Origin: Metaphire vulgaris
Lineage: Eukaryota > Annelida > Clitellata > Crassiclitellata > Megascolecidae
DNA length: 64,000 nucleotides
Direction: 5' to 3'
Assembly (NCBI GenBank): GCA_018105865.1
Contig: CM030856.1
Location: forward strand, 9,405,153-9,469,152
Translations under genes and position numbers: made by a program
Shown here: piece after piece, positions 1-12,900 of the stretch
How the letters are laid out: each line of letters begins with the position of its first letter
Numbering within the stretch: the first letter of the stretch is position 1
Notes under the pieces: model-generated
Told to the model about the DNA's origin: nothing
Databases searched by the model: none
The model's input: only the letters and a program-made list of their open reading frames with translations

Positions 1-278
1 ATAAAGTCTGTTTTAAAAACTTTTACTACAATGCATACTGAACAGATACTTTAGAAATGTTTGTAATAAATTAGAAATTGCAAAAGAAAAATTCCACTTA
101 CTGGCTTGTGCACAATCTGTGGCAGAAGTACGTTGCAATTTATATTTTTTCAATATCTTACGGAGCATAGACTTTTGTCCTCATAAACGGTACTGTAGGC
201 TGATAGGGGGGGGGGGGTACTTCACTCTCTTATACTTGTTTCAGGGGGTACATAATCACAAAAGGTTAAGAACCACTG
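1..278. mobile_element. hAT-type nonautonomous element, cut by window start
   Basis: Ends in GGTTAAGAACCACTG, the inverted terminus of the family at 12779, 37773 and 49215. The internal sequence (cacaatctgtggcagaagta; acttgtttcaggggg) also matches those copies. Confidence 0.6.
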
Positions 279-656
279 TCTTAAGTACTGACAGTCATGC
301 AGCTATACACTAGGACACTGAAATTCATAATGCTGTACTAATTTGAACTTACAGTCACTTGGCTCATCAAAAATCAATTTATATGCAACCATTGTACTCA
401 ACACAACACAGAATGACATCAACAGAAATGCCATTTGCCACCGAATCACAAAGTCATTTCTACTACACAGTCACAACAGTGAAATGCATGTAAAAACACG
501 AGAAAAATGGTAACTAACCACAACTATCATCCCTGAAATAGTGACAAAATACAAACAACATTCCCTAATACATTAAAGATGACACATACTTAAGCTATCT
601 ATCATTATAAATATCTGAGGAGCTAACAATGTAGGTTGACATATAATGCTGTAATC

Positions 657-900
657 ATTGGCATAGTCATGGAGGGTCATGAGGGGCCCACCCTCCCCTT
701 CCCCTCCCCAATCGGGGCGGTATGGATCGTGGGATTTGCATAAAACCGTTGAAATTTAGGGAAGTAGCAATGGTCGAAGAGAATGTGGAAAATTTGAAAG
801 TGCATGAAACGAGGGTCCTTGTTTGCTCGTCACAATTTTCACACCCGAAAATGTCGATGTGCGACTCCCTATTCCAGAATCCTGGCTATGCCACCGACCG
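657..900. mobile_element. possible degraded nonautonomous DNA transposon
   Basis: Left end TTGGCATAGTCATGG and right end CCTGGCTATGCCACCGA are imperfect inverted copies resembling the GTGGCRTAGCCAGG termini at 52984 and 62742. No clear target duplication. Confidence 0.3.
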
Positions 901-1118
901 TAATTTGTCAGTAAATTAAAAATGGGAAATTCTCTATTCACAATCAAGATAATAAACAGAAATTCAGTCCAGAAAATAAAAAATCTTTCTGACAAAAATG
1001 ATTTCGTGATCTTTAATTGGATATTGAGAAATAACTGGAAAAATATAATAACAGTAACCTAGTTTTCAACCTACAGGAAGCTCACTGAGTGGAGACACTC
1101 GCCCACTTACCTTCAGTT

Positions 1119-1508
1119 CAGGGCAGGATTAACCACTAGGTCAACTAGGCTGTAGCCCAGGAACCCAAATTTTAAGGGACCCAAATCACAAATAATAAAA
1201 GTTCTTTGTTGGGGTGGTATATGTTTGATCAGAATTGGATGGTCACTGGAGTCCACCGACTTGTTATACTGATTAAGCATTAACTTCTGTGTAAAGTTGC
1301 TTACTTAGTTTCTAGCTATGTGCAATACAGGGCGACATCTTCGATTGCAGCATTTCGGACACCTTTGCCGGAAACAACAGATCAGTCCTTTGGGCCTCAG
1401 ACTTTGGTCCTGCGGACCCCAGCACTTCATCAGCCAAGGGCCAATAATGTCATTTAGCCTACGGAGCCTTGTTAGCATAGGGCCCTCAAATGACTTAATC
1501 CAGCCCTG
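1119..1508. mobile_element. nonautonomous DNA transposon with CAGGGC termini
   Basis: CAGGGCAGGATTAA at the left and TTAATCCAGCCCTG at the right are near-perfect inverted repeats, hAT-like. No convincing 8-base target duplication. Confidence 0.5.
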
Positions 1509-1533
1509 TTGATGGTGGCTCTTTGAGGGGACT

Positions 1534-1588
<55 letters not shown>

Positions 1589-1628
1589 CCACCACCACCA
1601 CCACCGCCATCATCACCGCCACCACCAT
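1534..1628 (+). repeat. (CAT)n/(CAC)n microsatellite
   Basis: Long CAT run grading into CAC repeats. The apparent poly-Met frame on the minus strand is an artefact of this. Confidence 0.9.
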
Positions 1629-1674
1629 TTCACAAATACATTTGTCTTTAACTTGTCCTAAGTGGCCTACATAG

Positions 1675-1782
1675 TAACTTATTCTACTCAGGTTTGTTGG
1701 ACTAGAATGATTGAAAATACAAAAGGGCTAAGTTATTCTACTCAGGTTTATTAGACTAGAATGATTGAAAATACAAAAGGGC
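1675..1782 (+). repeat. tandem duplication, 54-base unit, two copies
   Basis: Two adjacent copies of a unit running from taa(c/g)ttattctactcagg to acaaaagggc, with a few mismatches. Confidence 0.85.
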
Positions 1783-2067
1783 ATGTTTTGGTCTGAAACC
1801 ATCCTGCCACTTTTTAGCACACTATACAACGAAGTTATGCATGTAACACTTGTGTTCTTGAAATCAAGCCAGCATAAGAGCTGTAAACAGTTGCAAATGC
1901 ATCAACACATCAGTCAAAATGAAACCCCAGTCATCCTTCACTACATTTGAACTACCTTAGAACAACAGTTACCTGAAGTATTTGTAGAAAAAAATTATAA
2001 CAAAACATCTGCACATTTCAAAGAGGTTTCATATGAACATTATTGTAAACGATCACCTACACAATAA

Positions 2068-2073
2068 TTTTAA
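2068..2073 (-). terminator. candidate polyadenylation signal of copy A
   Basis: ATTAAA on the minus strand about 115 bases past the stop codon of copy A. It is the nearest recognised variant hexamer; use is inferred. Confidence 0.3.
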
Positions 2074-2187
2074 TAATCTATGTAATAACTTGTTTTTAAC
2101 ATTATAAAAATAACAAGAACATCAAGTCAACATTCAACATCAATCAATGCTTCTAGAAGAAATGAGGTATAAAAAACGTTTCTGAGG

Positions 2188-5100
2188 TTATTTGGCCAAA
2201 GGCAGCATGCTGCTTGCTGACCATAAGAAACAGCAAATGACCAAGTAGACATTCAATGACTGTCCAGCTGCAGTACCCTTTTCCAGGCTGCCTTTTGTTT
2301 CTCCAGTAGATTCCCTAAGGGTGATCTCAAGCAATGCAACGTTTTGGGTGTTGTCCGGCCAAACAGAAATGTCCGTTCGCTTGACATCTGAATGTTCCTG
2401 CAAACGCAAATGCAAACCAATCTAACCTTAGAAATAGCAATTGCAGTCAATATGCTTTGCATAAACTGTAGCATCAGTCTTGAAGTCTATAAATGTGCTT
2501 GCAGAAGGATTCTGAGTCATAAAAATGACAAAATAAAATATAAAAAAATGACAAAATAAAATTAAATACAATATATGTATAATACAGTGCTTACAAGCCT
2601 GTGTGCCACAGCACACAACTGTGCTGTAGCAATGGTAGAAGTGTGCGTGGCATAATGTAGGAAAATAGTAAAATAATAATGGCGCTGTATTGATTGTTAA
2701 TTATAAGTCGAATAATATCTCATCTGTTAATTATAAGTTGAATTATATCTCCTCAGTGAAGTTAAGCATGAAATAGTGATACAAATTGTAAAGAAACTAT
2801 ATATTTCTGAAGACGACAGTCAATATTATACTGTATACTAGACAATAGAGTATAATATACAGTACTATAGTAGGTCTATACAAATGCATCATTTAAAAAT
2901 GAAACGTGTGCATTTTGGCTGCAGTGTGCCGTTGACTGAAGGTTTCTTGGACAGTGTGCTGTGGCTGGAAAAAGTTTGGGAAGCACTAGTATAATACACA
3001 CACACACACACACACACATCGCTTAAATATAAATATATAAATGCTAATATTTAAATATTTGCTTATGTATTAAAATTCTAAAAATTAGCATATATGAAGG
3101 CAATAACTACAGTTAGAAGATAATTTAGATTGTAAGTAATTCAAGTGCCTTATAAATATATATTGGCATTAAACATCTTTGATAAGGAATCTGTCTAAAT
3201 TATAACCCACTAAACTTCTCTCCATACCTTTGCCACACAATCCAACTAGAAACCAAAATGATTATGTGAATATGTGGCTAACAACATTCAAAAAAAATTT
3301 CCTGATAACTTCAAATGTTGTTAGTGGGAGCTGCATTACTTCAAGCGCCAGAAATGTATTATAACTATTCAACTAAGACGCAATTCAAATACACCCAGAT
3401 TTCATTGGCACAACGTCAAAAAATATCTGACAGCATATAAAACAAATGTTGTCATGCGGTCTGAAGAATCTGAAGCTGATAGTATCAAGTTATGGACATT
3501 GCCCTGAGGCATAACATTACATGAATTCATTTAAAAATCAGTTACTATAAAGAATTAACAACAACAACTGCAAAATAAGTAAAACTATCATCTTATCTTA
3601 ACATGATAATATCTATTTACAGCAACTCGTTACTACAGCTAGATCATTCAGCCATTATGAACCACAAAAACTACAAACAGGAACAATATAACAGACAGCA
3701 CCGTGAAACTGTAGCAACAGCTTACACTTTGTTTTACCATATATTTTTCAGTCTTTGCTGTTAAATCAAGTGAGTATGAAACGGAATGATACCCAGCAGC
3801 TTTAACCTGTGGACAAAAGAGAGACACCACCAATACACTGTCATCATCACCATGACCATGACCATGACCACCACCACCACCACCACCATCATCATCAGAA
3901 GCATTATCATCATCATTAGCATTATCATTACCACCCCATCACACCAACAACATTTCATGATATATAAAAGTATAAGAAAGTCACGACTGTAAAGCCAAAT
4001 TTTTGGCAGATAAAGAACAATTTTGGTAAACGAACCACTCACTTTTACGATCTCAACTTAACTTTGACTTAACTTTAACTTTATACAGTATATTTACATA
4101 AAAACATAATAAATCGAAAATGATCAAACTGGTCAGTTGTGTTTCACAGGTATTCAATTTTTCAAGTTAAAACTATTTCACATTTGTCAGTACAATGGTT
4201 ATTCCTGCTAAGTCAACAGTCTGTCAAAAGGCTACAAAAAAACTGTTATTAAAGTACGTTATATATTTATATGAGCTGAGACACAGAACTAATTCTCAAA
4301 CATTATAACTTGTATTTAAGAATAAGATGGTCTATGGCACCGACATAAACTTTGATGAAAAAGTGGGGGCCCAAGCCCTATACCTACCCTGTTTCCTAGG
4401 ATAGCCTCTCAAAAAGTGGAGATACAGGGGAATCAGTACACCAGAGACTTAACAGAAATCTACGCCTGCGGCCTATAAGGCAAACAGGCACCAACCTCAA
4501 GTGTGTAAGTTCCTGGCAGGAGAATTCGCCAAAATTCCCCAAGACTTGTCGTCCTATGACCATGAGACCGGCCGACAATGTCGACACTGGCATTAGATAT
4601 AGGCTGTCTGTCAGGCGAGAAGACAATGCCCTTCACTCCTGCCAACACAGAACAAGTCAGATGCCCGTTGCAGCCTGATAACCGTCAGCCTAGTAATGCA
4701 ACATCTCAAATCCTGCCTAGTCTTGTGAGTTGTGACATCTATAAAACTGGCCTACCTACTCCTAGCTGCACAAATATGCTAAAGTCTAAGAGATGGTAAT
4801 TATTAAACAGATAAGAGATGGATATAATATCCACTGTGAAATTTGTATTTCCTAAACATATACCTTGAATGTAAACTAATCATGCTAGATAGCTTATAAA
4901 TCTAACGGGTAATCTGAGATATTCTGTACAATCATTAGTTCACTCATACATCAATTAGCCAAATACTGCAAACCACATTAAACTAGTGTTTTGGGCATTT
5001 AGTTTTATTTAAATATTAACTTGAAACAATTAGCAAACTATCATATATAAATATATACTGTATTCCAAAAATCATATGCACTTAGCTGACCAAGCAGTCA

Positions 5101-8100
5101 CTCACTTAATACAATTGGCTGATTTTTGTAAATTCTTATCAGCAGTTAACACCTTGATTAGAAAATTGTGAAGGAGGTTAATCACAAATACAAGCACACT
5201 TTTCTAATCTCTCAACACCCACTTCACGTTTAGTCTCAGGCTTAATTGGACGTTATCAGATAAACACCAGTTTCCAATTCAGTTTGCTAATCTTTAATTT
5301 GGTCTTCCATGTCAACTGTCATAGGCAATTGGTAAATCAGTCAATCACTCAACTTTCATGGTGCCACAATCATAATGACTAGGGCATCAGCCCTATGATC
5401 ATGGGTGCAAACCTGGTCAGAAAAACGATCGTGTCCTAATTTTAACCTGGTCAGAAAAACGGTCACGTCCTAATTTTTCTCACGTGATGAACTTTTTTTT
5501 ATTTTTTTAAAAACTTTTTTGACTTAAAATTGCTTAAGTGTGATGATGGCATTCTTTTGCTTTTTTGACTTTTGACAATAATTGTTACTTCATAACCAAA
5601 AAAACACCTGTGTCCACGCCCATAAGGACACAACCATCCTAAAAATACCCGTGTCAGGACATGAGGGACAAAGCCATGTTTGCGCCTCTGCCTACGGTGC
5701 ACCAAATCCAATCTCAAATGAGTCAGACTCCAAAAAAAATTACATAAATTTTGAGCATCACTTATAACCAAATACACAGCACCTGCATAATGCTTGAGAA
5801 GAATCATCAAACAGACATTGAAATGCATAAATTATGAGACACAGTAAACATCAATTATCTGACAGAAACTCAAAATTTTCATGGAGTTTGAAAAGTATAC
5901 CAGTACTAAGCAACCCTAAGCAGCATACATTTACACATTTCCTGCCAATCCTCAAAATGATGTCTCTCTCTTACATAGTTTGCTCATTACTAGAATCAAT
6001 ACAACACTGTGTCCGGATAAAAAAGAATCCCTTACGATAATGATGAAGAACACTAGTAAATATTCACAAATTTTAAAATTTTAAAATTCATTTAAGTCCT
6101 GACAGTAAGCTAATTGTCAATCAACTAAAATTTGTGTTCGAAGTGTCCCCCATTGGCTCCAACACAAGCTTCAAGATGCGCTCTTCATTGACAAATAGCT
6201 GCATCGATAATCAGCTGATCAAGTTTGGCACAAAATGTGTAATAATCTGAATAATGCTGAATATCAGGCAACAAGTTTTAACATTCTATCAGGGCTAAAA
6301 TGACCCAGCGTAGATACGATCACATAACACTTTACATTTTATTGAACATTTCATAGCATTTTATTACATAATACTAAATGCTCTGGCATACTTCATCTTA
6401 ATAGCCAAAGGATTGGTCCAGATGATATTTAACAAATAAATATTAAACAGACACCATGTTATTATTCTTGTTATTTATGACAATTTATATAGCGCAGTAA
6501 CATAGCTGGGACTAAAATCAAGAGTGCTTTGCATCGGATAGTTATATGACCTCAGAGCGTTTTAAAGGCAGAGTTATAAATCAACACAAATGGTAAGTAA
6601 GTAAGTAACGTCCAGATGATTGTGGTGGCTCGTCCACAGGTGGACTGCATGAACACATCACAGAGTTAAAGTTAGTTCATAACTAGTGCGGAACAACCAA
6701 GTTATTAGTATAAATAAATAAATGGTATAATTGCCAACCTAAATGGACCTGAGTTAGAAGTCTAATCAATGCATCCTTGTTGTCGTTCCAATGTGGTTCA
6801 ATCTCGTCATTTAGTGGATATTTACAGCAAGAGACTTCCAACGTCAAATCCATGCAACCAGCAAATATGTAGTTGTAATCTTGCATTGAGCCTTCACAGA
6901 ACAACACAGTAATACTGCAGTGACAGACTGTCAACATAAGAGCCTAAAAATTTCATCAAACAATCAATACGCTGAATACTTTTTCAAATATAAAAGATTT
7001 CCTCAATAAAAGAAATCTGAAATTCAATTTTGATTTTGTTAAAAGCATTACTGGTACTTGATTGCATATGAAAATAACTATGAAATTGCATATGAAAACA
7101 ACTATGAAAGTGATTAATGAGACAATACCAAGTGTTATCAAACAATCAATATATTGGTACTAAATATTCATAAGGTACAAATAAACTAAACGCTCTCTGA
7201 ACTGTACAAACACTGATATAAACATGCAATCATAGAGTCTTCCAGCTTTTAAGATATACTAATGTTGAATATTGAATAAGTGTACTGTACTATCCATGTG
7301 AGTCGACAATAGTTGATATGTGATTGCTAAATAAATAAATCTGCTATGCGTCCCACTTGCAGTCAAACAGGAACTTACCAGTGACAAGATACCAGTCTGC
7401 ACCATTTACAATTCCCTCCGGAAAAATATCCTCATCGCGTGGACAAGGCTGACCCAAATGCATTGTGGAATGGGCATAGCTGTACGTCTTAGCAAGGTGA
7501 ATAAAAACGTCATTATCTGGTGAGTGGCTGGATGCAAGGGAAGTTCTTCCTAAGAAGACAAAGAAGATGATACAGTAGTTAAAGAAAAGGAAAAGGCTGA
7601 TTCAACGCAAAATAATCGGGAAAATTATGGTCTAGGTCATACTCAATTCCAAGCACTGAAAATGCTGATTTCTGGTTTCAGGCAATCAGCAACGTCAGTA
7701 GCTTACACCATTAAATGTAGAGCAATTTGCTACGGCTTTCTCTAGACCCGCATTATACCTTCGCAGCTTAACGCCGATAACAATTTGCCAAGACAGTCAC
7801 ACATCCAGACACAATACTTTGGAAATGGTTCAAATAATGCCAAGAAGGAAGATTAAAATGTTAGTGCAATAGGTTGATTTTGAAAGTGAAAACCTAAATC
7901 TTTGTTACAAATTCTATTATAATAAACATCAAAATGAAAGAGCTCAAGTGAAGTATTGCAAAAATGCTCCATCTCCATTTAGAAAACTGAGTGGAAAACA
8001 AAGAGGAAATGTTATTTTCACAAGAACAGACCGCCTGGAAGATTGTCGTACGGATAGTTGACGACCATGACACCACCGTGCAGCGTTCCAGAAAGAACGA

Positions 8101-9867
8101 ATTGCAAACTCTTTAACCAGTTAATAACTGCCCTTGACTCTGGCTGAAGCTCTACCTGATTTGTTACAAAATAATCAGGAAAGTTACGGTTGAGGTCGTA
8201 CTGTCTAGCATTTGCACTGAAATAGAATCAACACACGTCAACGTTAGTGTTTTAAAGTGAAGCACTGCTCATAAAGCATTTTCACAATGTGCTTAAAAAT
8301 CAAAATGATATGAAGATTACACACTACCCTAGTGGTAAATAATTATAGCTCATCTGGCTAATAAGACAAAAAGAACGTGATTAACGACAAAAAATAAAAA
8401 ATTATGCTCCATCCTCAGTACATAAATGCATCTTAATAGCAAAATATTTGCAAATTTCACAAGATTCTTATAATTTAAGCAGCTTGTGAATATATATTTT
8501 ACAGAAAAGCCAACAACAAAAATGCACCCTTTCATTTTAAACATAACAATATAGTTTGGTACCTACCGGCCTCGAATCCCCTTACAGTCAGGCTGTGTAG
8601 CTACAGCAAAACCATCCGGATTCATGGAGACAAGGATGTGAATTCGAGTGGTGTTCAGCAGACGTGTTATGGTTTTATTGTGACCAAAACCATTGACTAG
8701 ATAGTGAATTAGTTGAATCAACAGTTCCCGACTCATTACCTACAGCAAGACAAACAGAACACTGAATATCTAACTTAGTAATATTTTGAAGCAAACATGG
8801 GATCCCATGACACTGATAGACCCATTGGGGTAAATTTTGGCGAAAAAGTGGGGAGTCAAACCATTATAAATTCTCCACGGTATACTCTTAAAAAGTGGGG
8901 TGGGGCTCGAGCCTATAGGTCTGATAGAACTTTACGCCTAGAGATCATAGACCAGTGGTAGATTTCACATAATACTGTTCAAATTTTTGTGCCACAAAAT
9001 TAATAGAACACAACATCTGTTTACTGACACTTAAAAATGGCAGAGATAAATAAATCAAGCCAAATAAATGTAAGTACAATCTTGGATATTTACACAGCAA
9101 TCGCAAAAACAACCATAGCATATAATGGCACAACCATCTCCTTGAACTCTCTTGACAACATATGGTAACTCAGTGTTTCCATGTTGTTCAACTGTTTGTG
9201 AGTGTTCTTGTGAGTGCAGCTTCTACAGCATGTCGTCTTGTGCTAAGGGCTGTTTTCCAATTCATTAAGTGCTTAACCTCTTGACTGCGCCGTGACCACC
9301 AACGTTGTCATAAATTTCTTTTCGCTGTTGCTGGGTGACGACAAGCGTCGTCATATAGTAGTATGTATTCCCATTGTGCTGTAATGGTCTTATGTCCGCA
9401 GTATTGAATTGCCTAATGACCGCAGTAGTGAATATAGATATTTTTGCTGCTGAGTAGCTGATGCCTGGATGGAAGTCACGTGACATCAGTGACACTATCA
9501 AGGGTGGGAAAAGGGGAGTGCCTGGTTGTAAGCAGGATAATCAAGCAGCAGTTTGTTGGATAAGTTGACTGTTTCCTGTCATATCATACAAAAATTAAAT
9601 ATTGGCAGTGACTTTTCTGCCATTTTCAGTAAGCCAGTTGGCGTGAAAAAATAGCGTTAACTTTTTAAAAACTTTTTGATAACTGCATTTTGTTTCGATT
9701 TAGTTATATTTGTTAGCAAACAGCAATATTATGTTATATATGTTATATATATATAACATATATATTGCACTCATATATATAACATATATGTTATATATGT
9801 TATATATATAACATATATAACACACATATAACACATACAACATATATAACATATATATAGCATATAT

Positions 9868-9926
<59 letters not shown>

Positions 9927-12900
9927 CATATAACATATATAACATATATATATATATATATATGTTATATTATATATGTTATATGTCATATATATATATA
10001 TGTTATATATATATATATGTTATATGTGTTATATATATATATGTTATATAAGTTATATGTGTTATATATATGTTATATATGTTATATTTGTTAGCATCTG
10101 ATTTTTTAGCAACAGTTTACGCGCATATTAAAAATTAACCGGTCGCAGCAGCGAATATATTGCCGCAAAGCAGTCAAGGGGTTAAATGAAGCAGCTGCAC
10201 TTATTCTAATGCTAAAAACTTAGCAACTGATGATTCTATGGTCCTCTTTTTAAAATGACTTAAAACTTAAAATTGAGAATATGCAGTAATAGTAGCAGCA
10301 CTTGAGAGATTCTTCAGAAGAAGCACTATAGGGGTATCCAGTGTTTACCAACAAGGTCCGGTTGCTCTGCCCACTGGTGGGCAGAAAGTTTCCAGAAACC
10401 ATAGAAACCATTGTTGTCTATTAATAGACGCCAATGGCAGAAGCAGATTTCTTGCCCACCAGCATAGATACTGGCTATGTTGGTGGGCATAGAGAGTGTT
10501 CTGGATACTCCCATACAAATATTCTGTTATTGTTATATTACAATATAGCCATATCCACAGTGTTGTGAAGTACCGGTATTTTATTACTGGTACTTGCAAT
10601 AAATTCCTTGCAGCTGATCATTTGTTGAAGTAATATATTACTGTAACTTACTACTTTTCAGCTGAAATGAATTACTGTAAAAGTTACTTTTTATGCAGTA
10701 ATTGTAATCAAAATTCTAATTACTTCTCTAGTTACTTTTCATCTGCCATATTGCCAGTATGGTATAAAAAGTGTGATGCCAGGGGTTTTTTAATGGGCAA
10801 TCCTGGGTTTTTTCCCAAAACCACAATGGCAATGTAGTTATTAAATGTTAATATAAGTGACAAACTCTACTGTAACAGATGTTTGAGTACTTTGTGTCAT
10901 GAATGTTAAACATTGGTGTTTGTGTGATGTGACTAGCAATTACCATATTAACTTGGTTTCTTCAAGTAATCTATAAAGTAATAAGTTACTTTTAGAGGAA
11001 TAATAATAATTAGTAATATATTACAATTTTTAGACAGTACAGTAACTTATTTAATTACTGCAATCAGATTACCTTTGCCACAAGATAAGGGGCCATCCAT
11101 AAATGACGTCATTCACTTAGGGGGTCAAACATTTGTGACAAAGTGTGATGACGGGGGGAGGGGATTTCCAGAAATGCTACGTCACAAAATACAAAATACT
11201 AAATATTTTTATTAATAACGCAATGCTATGCTGCCGCAAAATTGAACGTATATTACACTTATAAATATTATACTTCATTTTAAAAAATGAATTTGAAGAA
11301 GTTTCTGAATATTGTTTCAACTATAATAATTATAAGCAATATTTTCAAATGAAACATTAATTTTGACATTGGAAATACGACAAGATGACGGTGGGAGGTT
11401 AACGCGTTGTGACGTTATATTTAAGGTGGGTCTGACTTTTTGTGACATGTGACGAGGAGGAGGGGTGGGGGTTAAAAAAACCTGCCAAAATCGCATGGTC
11501 ATTTATGGACGGCCCCTAACTAGTCATCTGTAATATGTTACTTTTGGCATGTAATCAATGCTTTTATTCAGTGGGAACACACAGGAATGGCATGCCACAT
11601 CTTTTTCGCCAAATTCGTTTATATTGATATGCAATAATGCATGTTTAACTTACAATCAGTTCTTTTTCAGTGGCAACGCACGGGCAACAGCGTAAATTAC
11701 AGTTCTAAAACAATGAGCTACATTGTACATAAATATACCAAGTGCTATTATTCTACTAATATCTACGGCATACTTCTTACAACAAAAAAGATGTGAAATG
11801 AGTCCCCAAACCTTTTTTCCTAGAAAAAAAGCACTGCATGTAACTAACGCAACACTACAAATCCACAGTAGTGGTCATTTCCAGAGAGGGTCAGTAGATC
11901 CTTAGGAAGCTAAGGATGGGACATAAGAAGTTAATGGATGATAAAAACATTAAGAAATTACAGAAAATAAACCTGCAAAATGGTCAAATTATAGATATTA
12001 TACATAGAAGTTTTTGTTTGCAACTAAAGACAAGAAGTGTTACATAGAGATACGGAAATTATATGGTGCCATAAAAAATAACCACTGAGGTCACAAGTAG
12101 CAGCTGGCTGCAGAATTTTTGTCTCTGTTGGACAGAAAACAGTAAGTCAACATAAACAGCCAACAGAAATATCCATAAAAATAAAAATTTTGAAGAATGC
12201 TACTAAATTAAAATCAAGTCTTCATTCAAATTATCACTTTTGAGCTTCTCACAGATAAAATTTAGGTGACCTAGCAGTACTTGTATGAAATGCCACTGAA
12301 ATAAGTTCCTGATAAGTACATTATTATTATCATCAATGTGGGATGATCTTAGGCAAACACTGCTGACAGATCAGCCAGCAGTACAGTATTTATTATTTCA
12401 CAGTCATTGTCATTTCTTTCTAAGAACCTACAACAGAGGCAGGCATATTCCAAAGCTTAATCAGATGCTCAATCATGTGCAAAGTCAGATACACTGATGT
12501 AACTATCCGTAATGCCCTGCCTGTAGTCAAATCTGAAGGGGAAAGAATATTGTGCGTCCAAGCAGACCAGTGAGATAAATGACTGAGTATAAATTTAGCA
12601 GAGTTTGATGTGGGCCAATTGGCAGGAAATTGTGAGTGTATTGATATAAGACAGTGACAGATTGCTGCAGTACTAGACCGCCTATGATTAGTCACATATT
12701 CAGCCACATCCATTCTGCCTTTATATGAAATGTCATTTCTGACATGGGATTACCCTCTGTCCTGGTTAAGCCCTACTGCAGTGGTTCTTAACTGGAGTGG
12801 GGTGGATGGTACTTGTCCCCTTGCGGGTACTTGAAGGAAGTTGTGGTGGTATGCACAATGATCCTGAAATAAAGACTTTTCCTGCAATATACTCTGTGGT

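Noticed and set aside
1305..1628. 107-codon minus-strand frame with a Met run
   Set aside because: It is translation of the (CAT)n microsatellite joined to transposon sequence.
12420..12713. 97-codon minus-strand frame in intron 2 of copy A
   Set aside because: No recognisable domain, no copy in gene B and no splice context.
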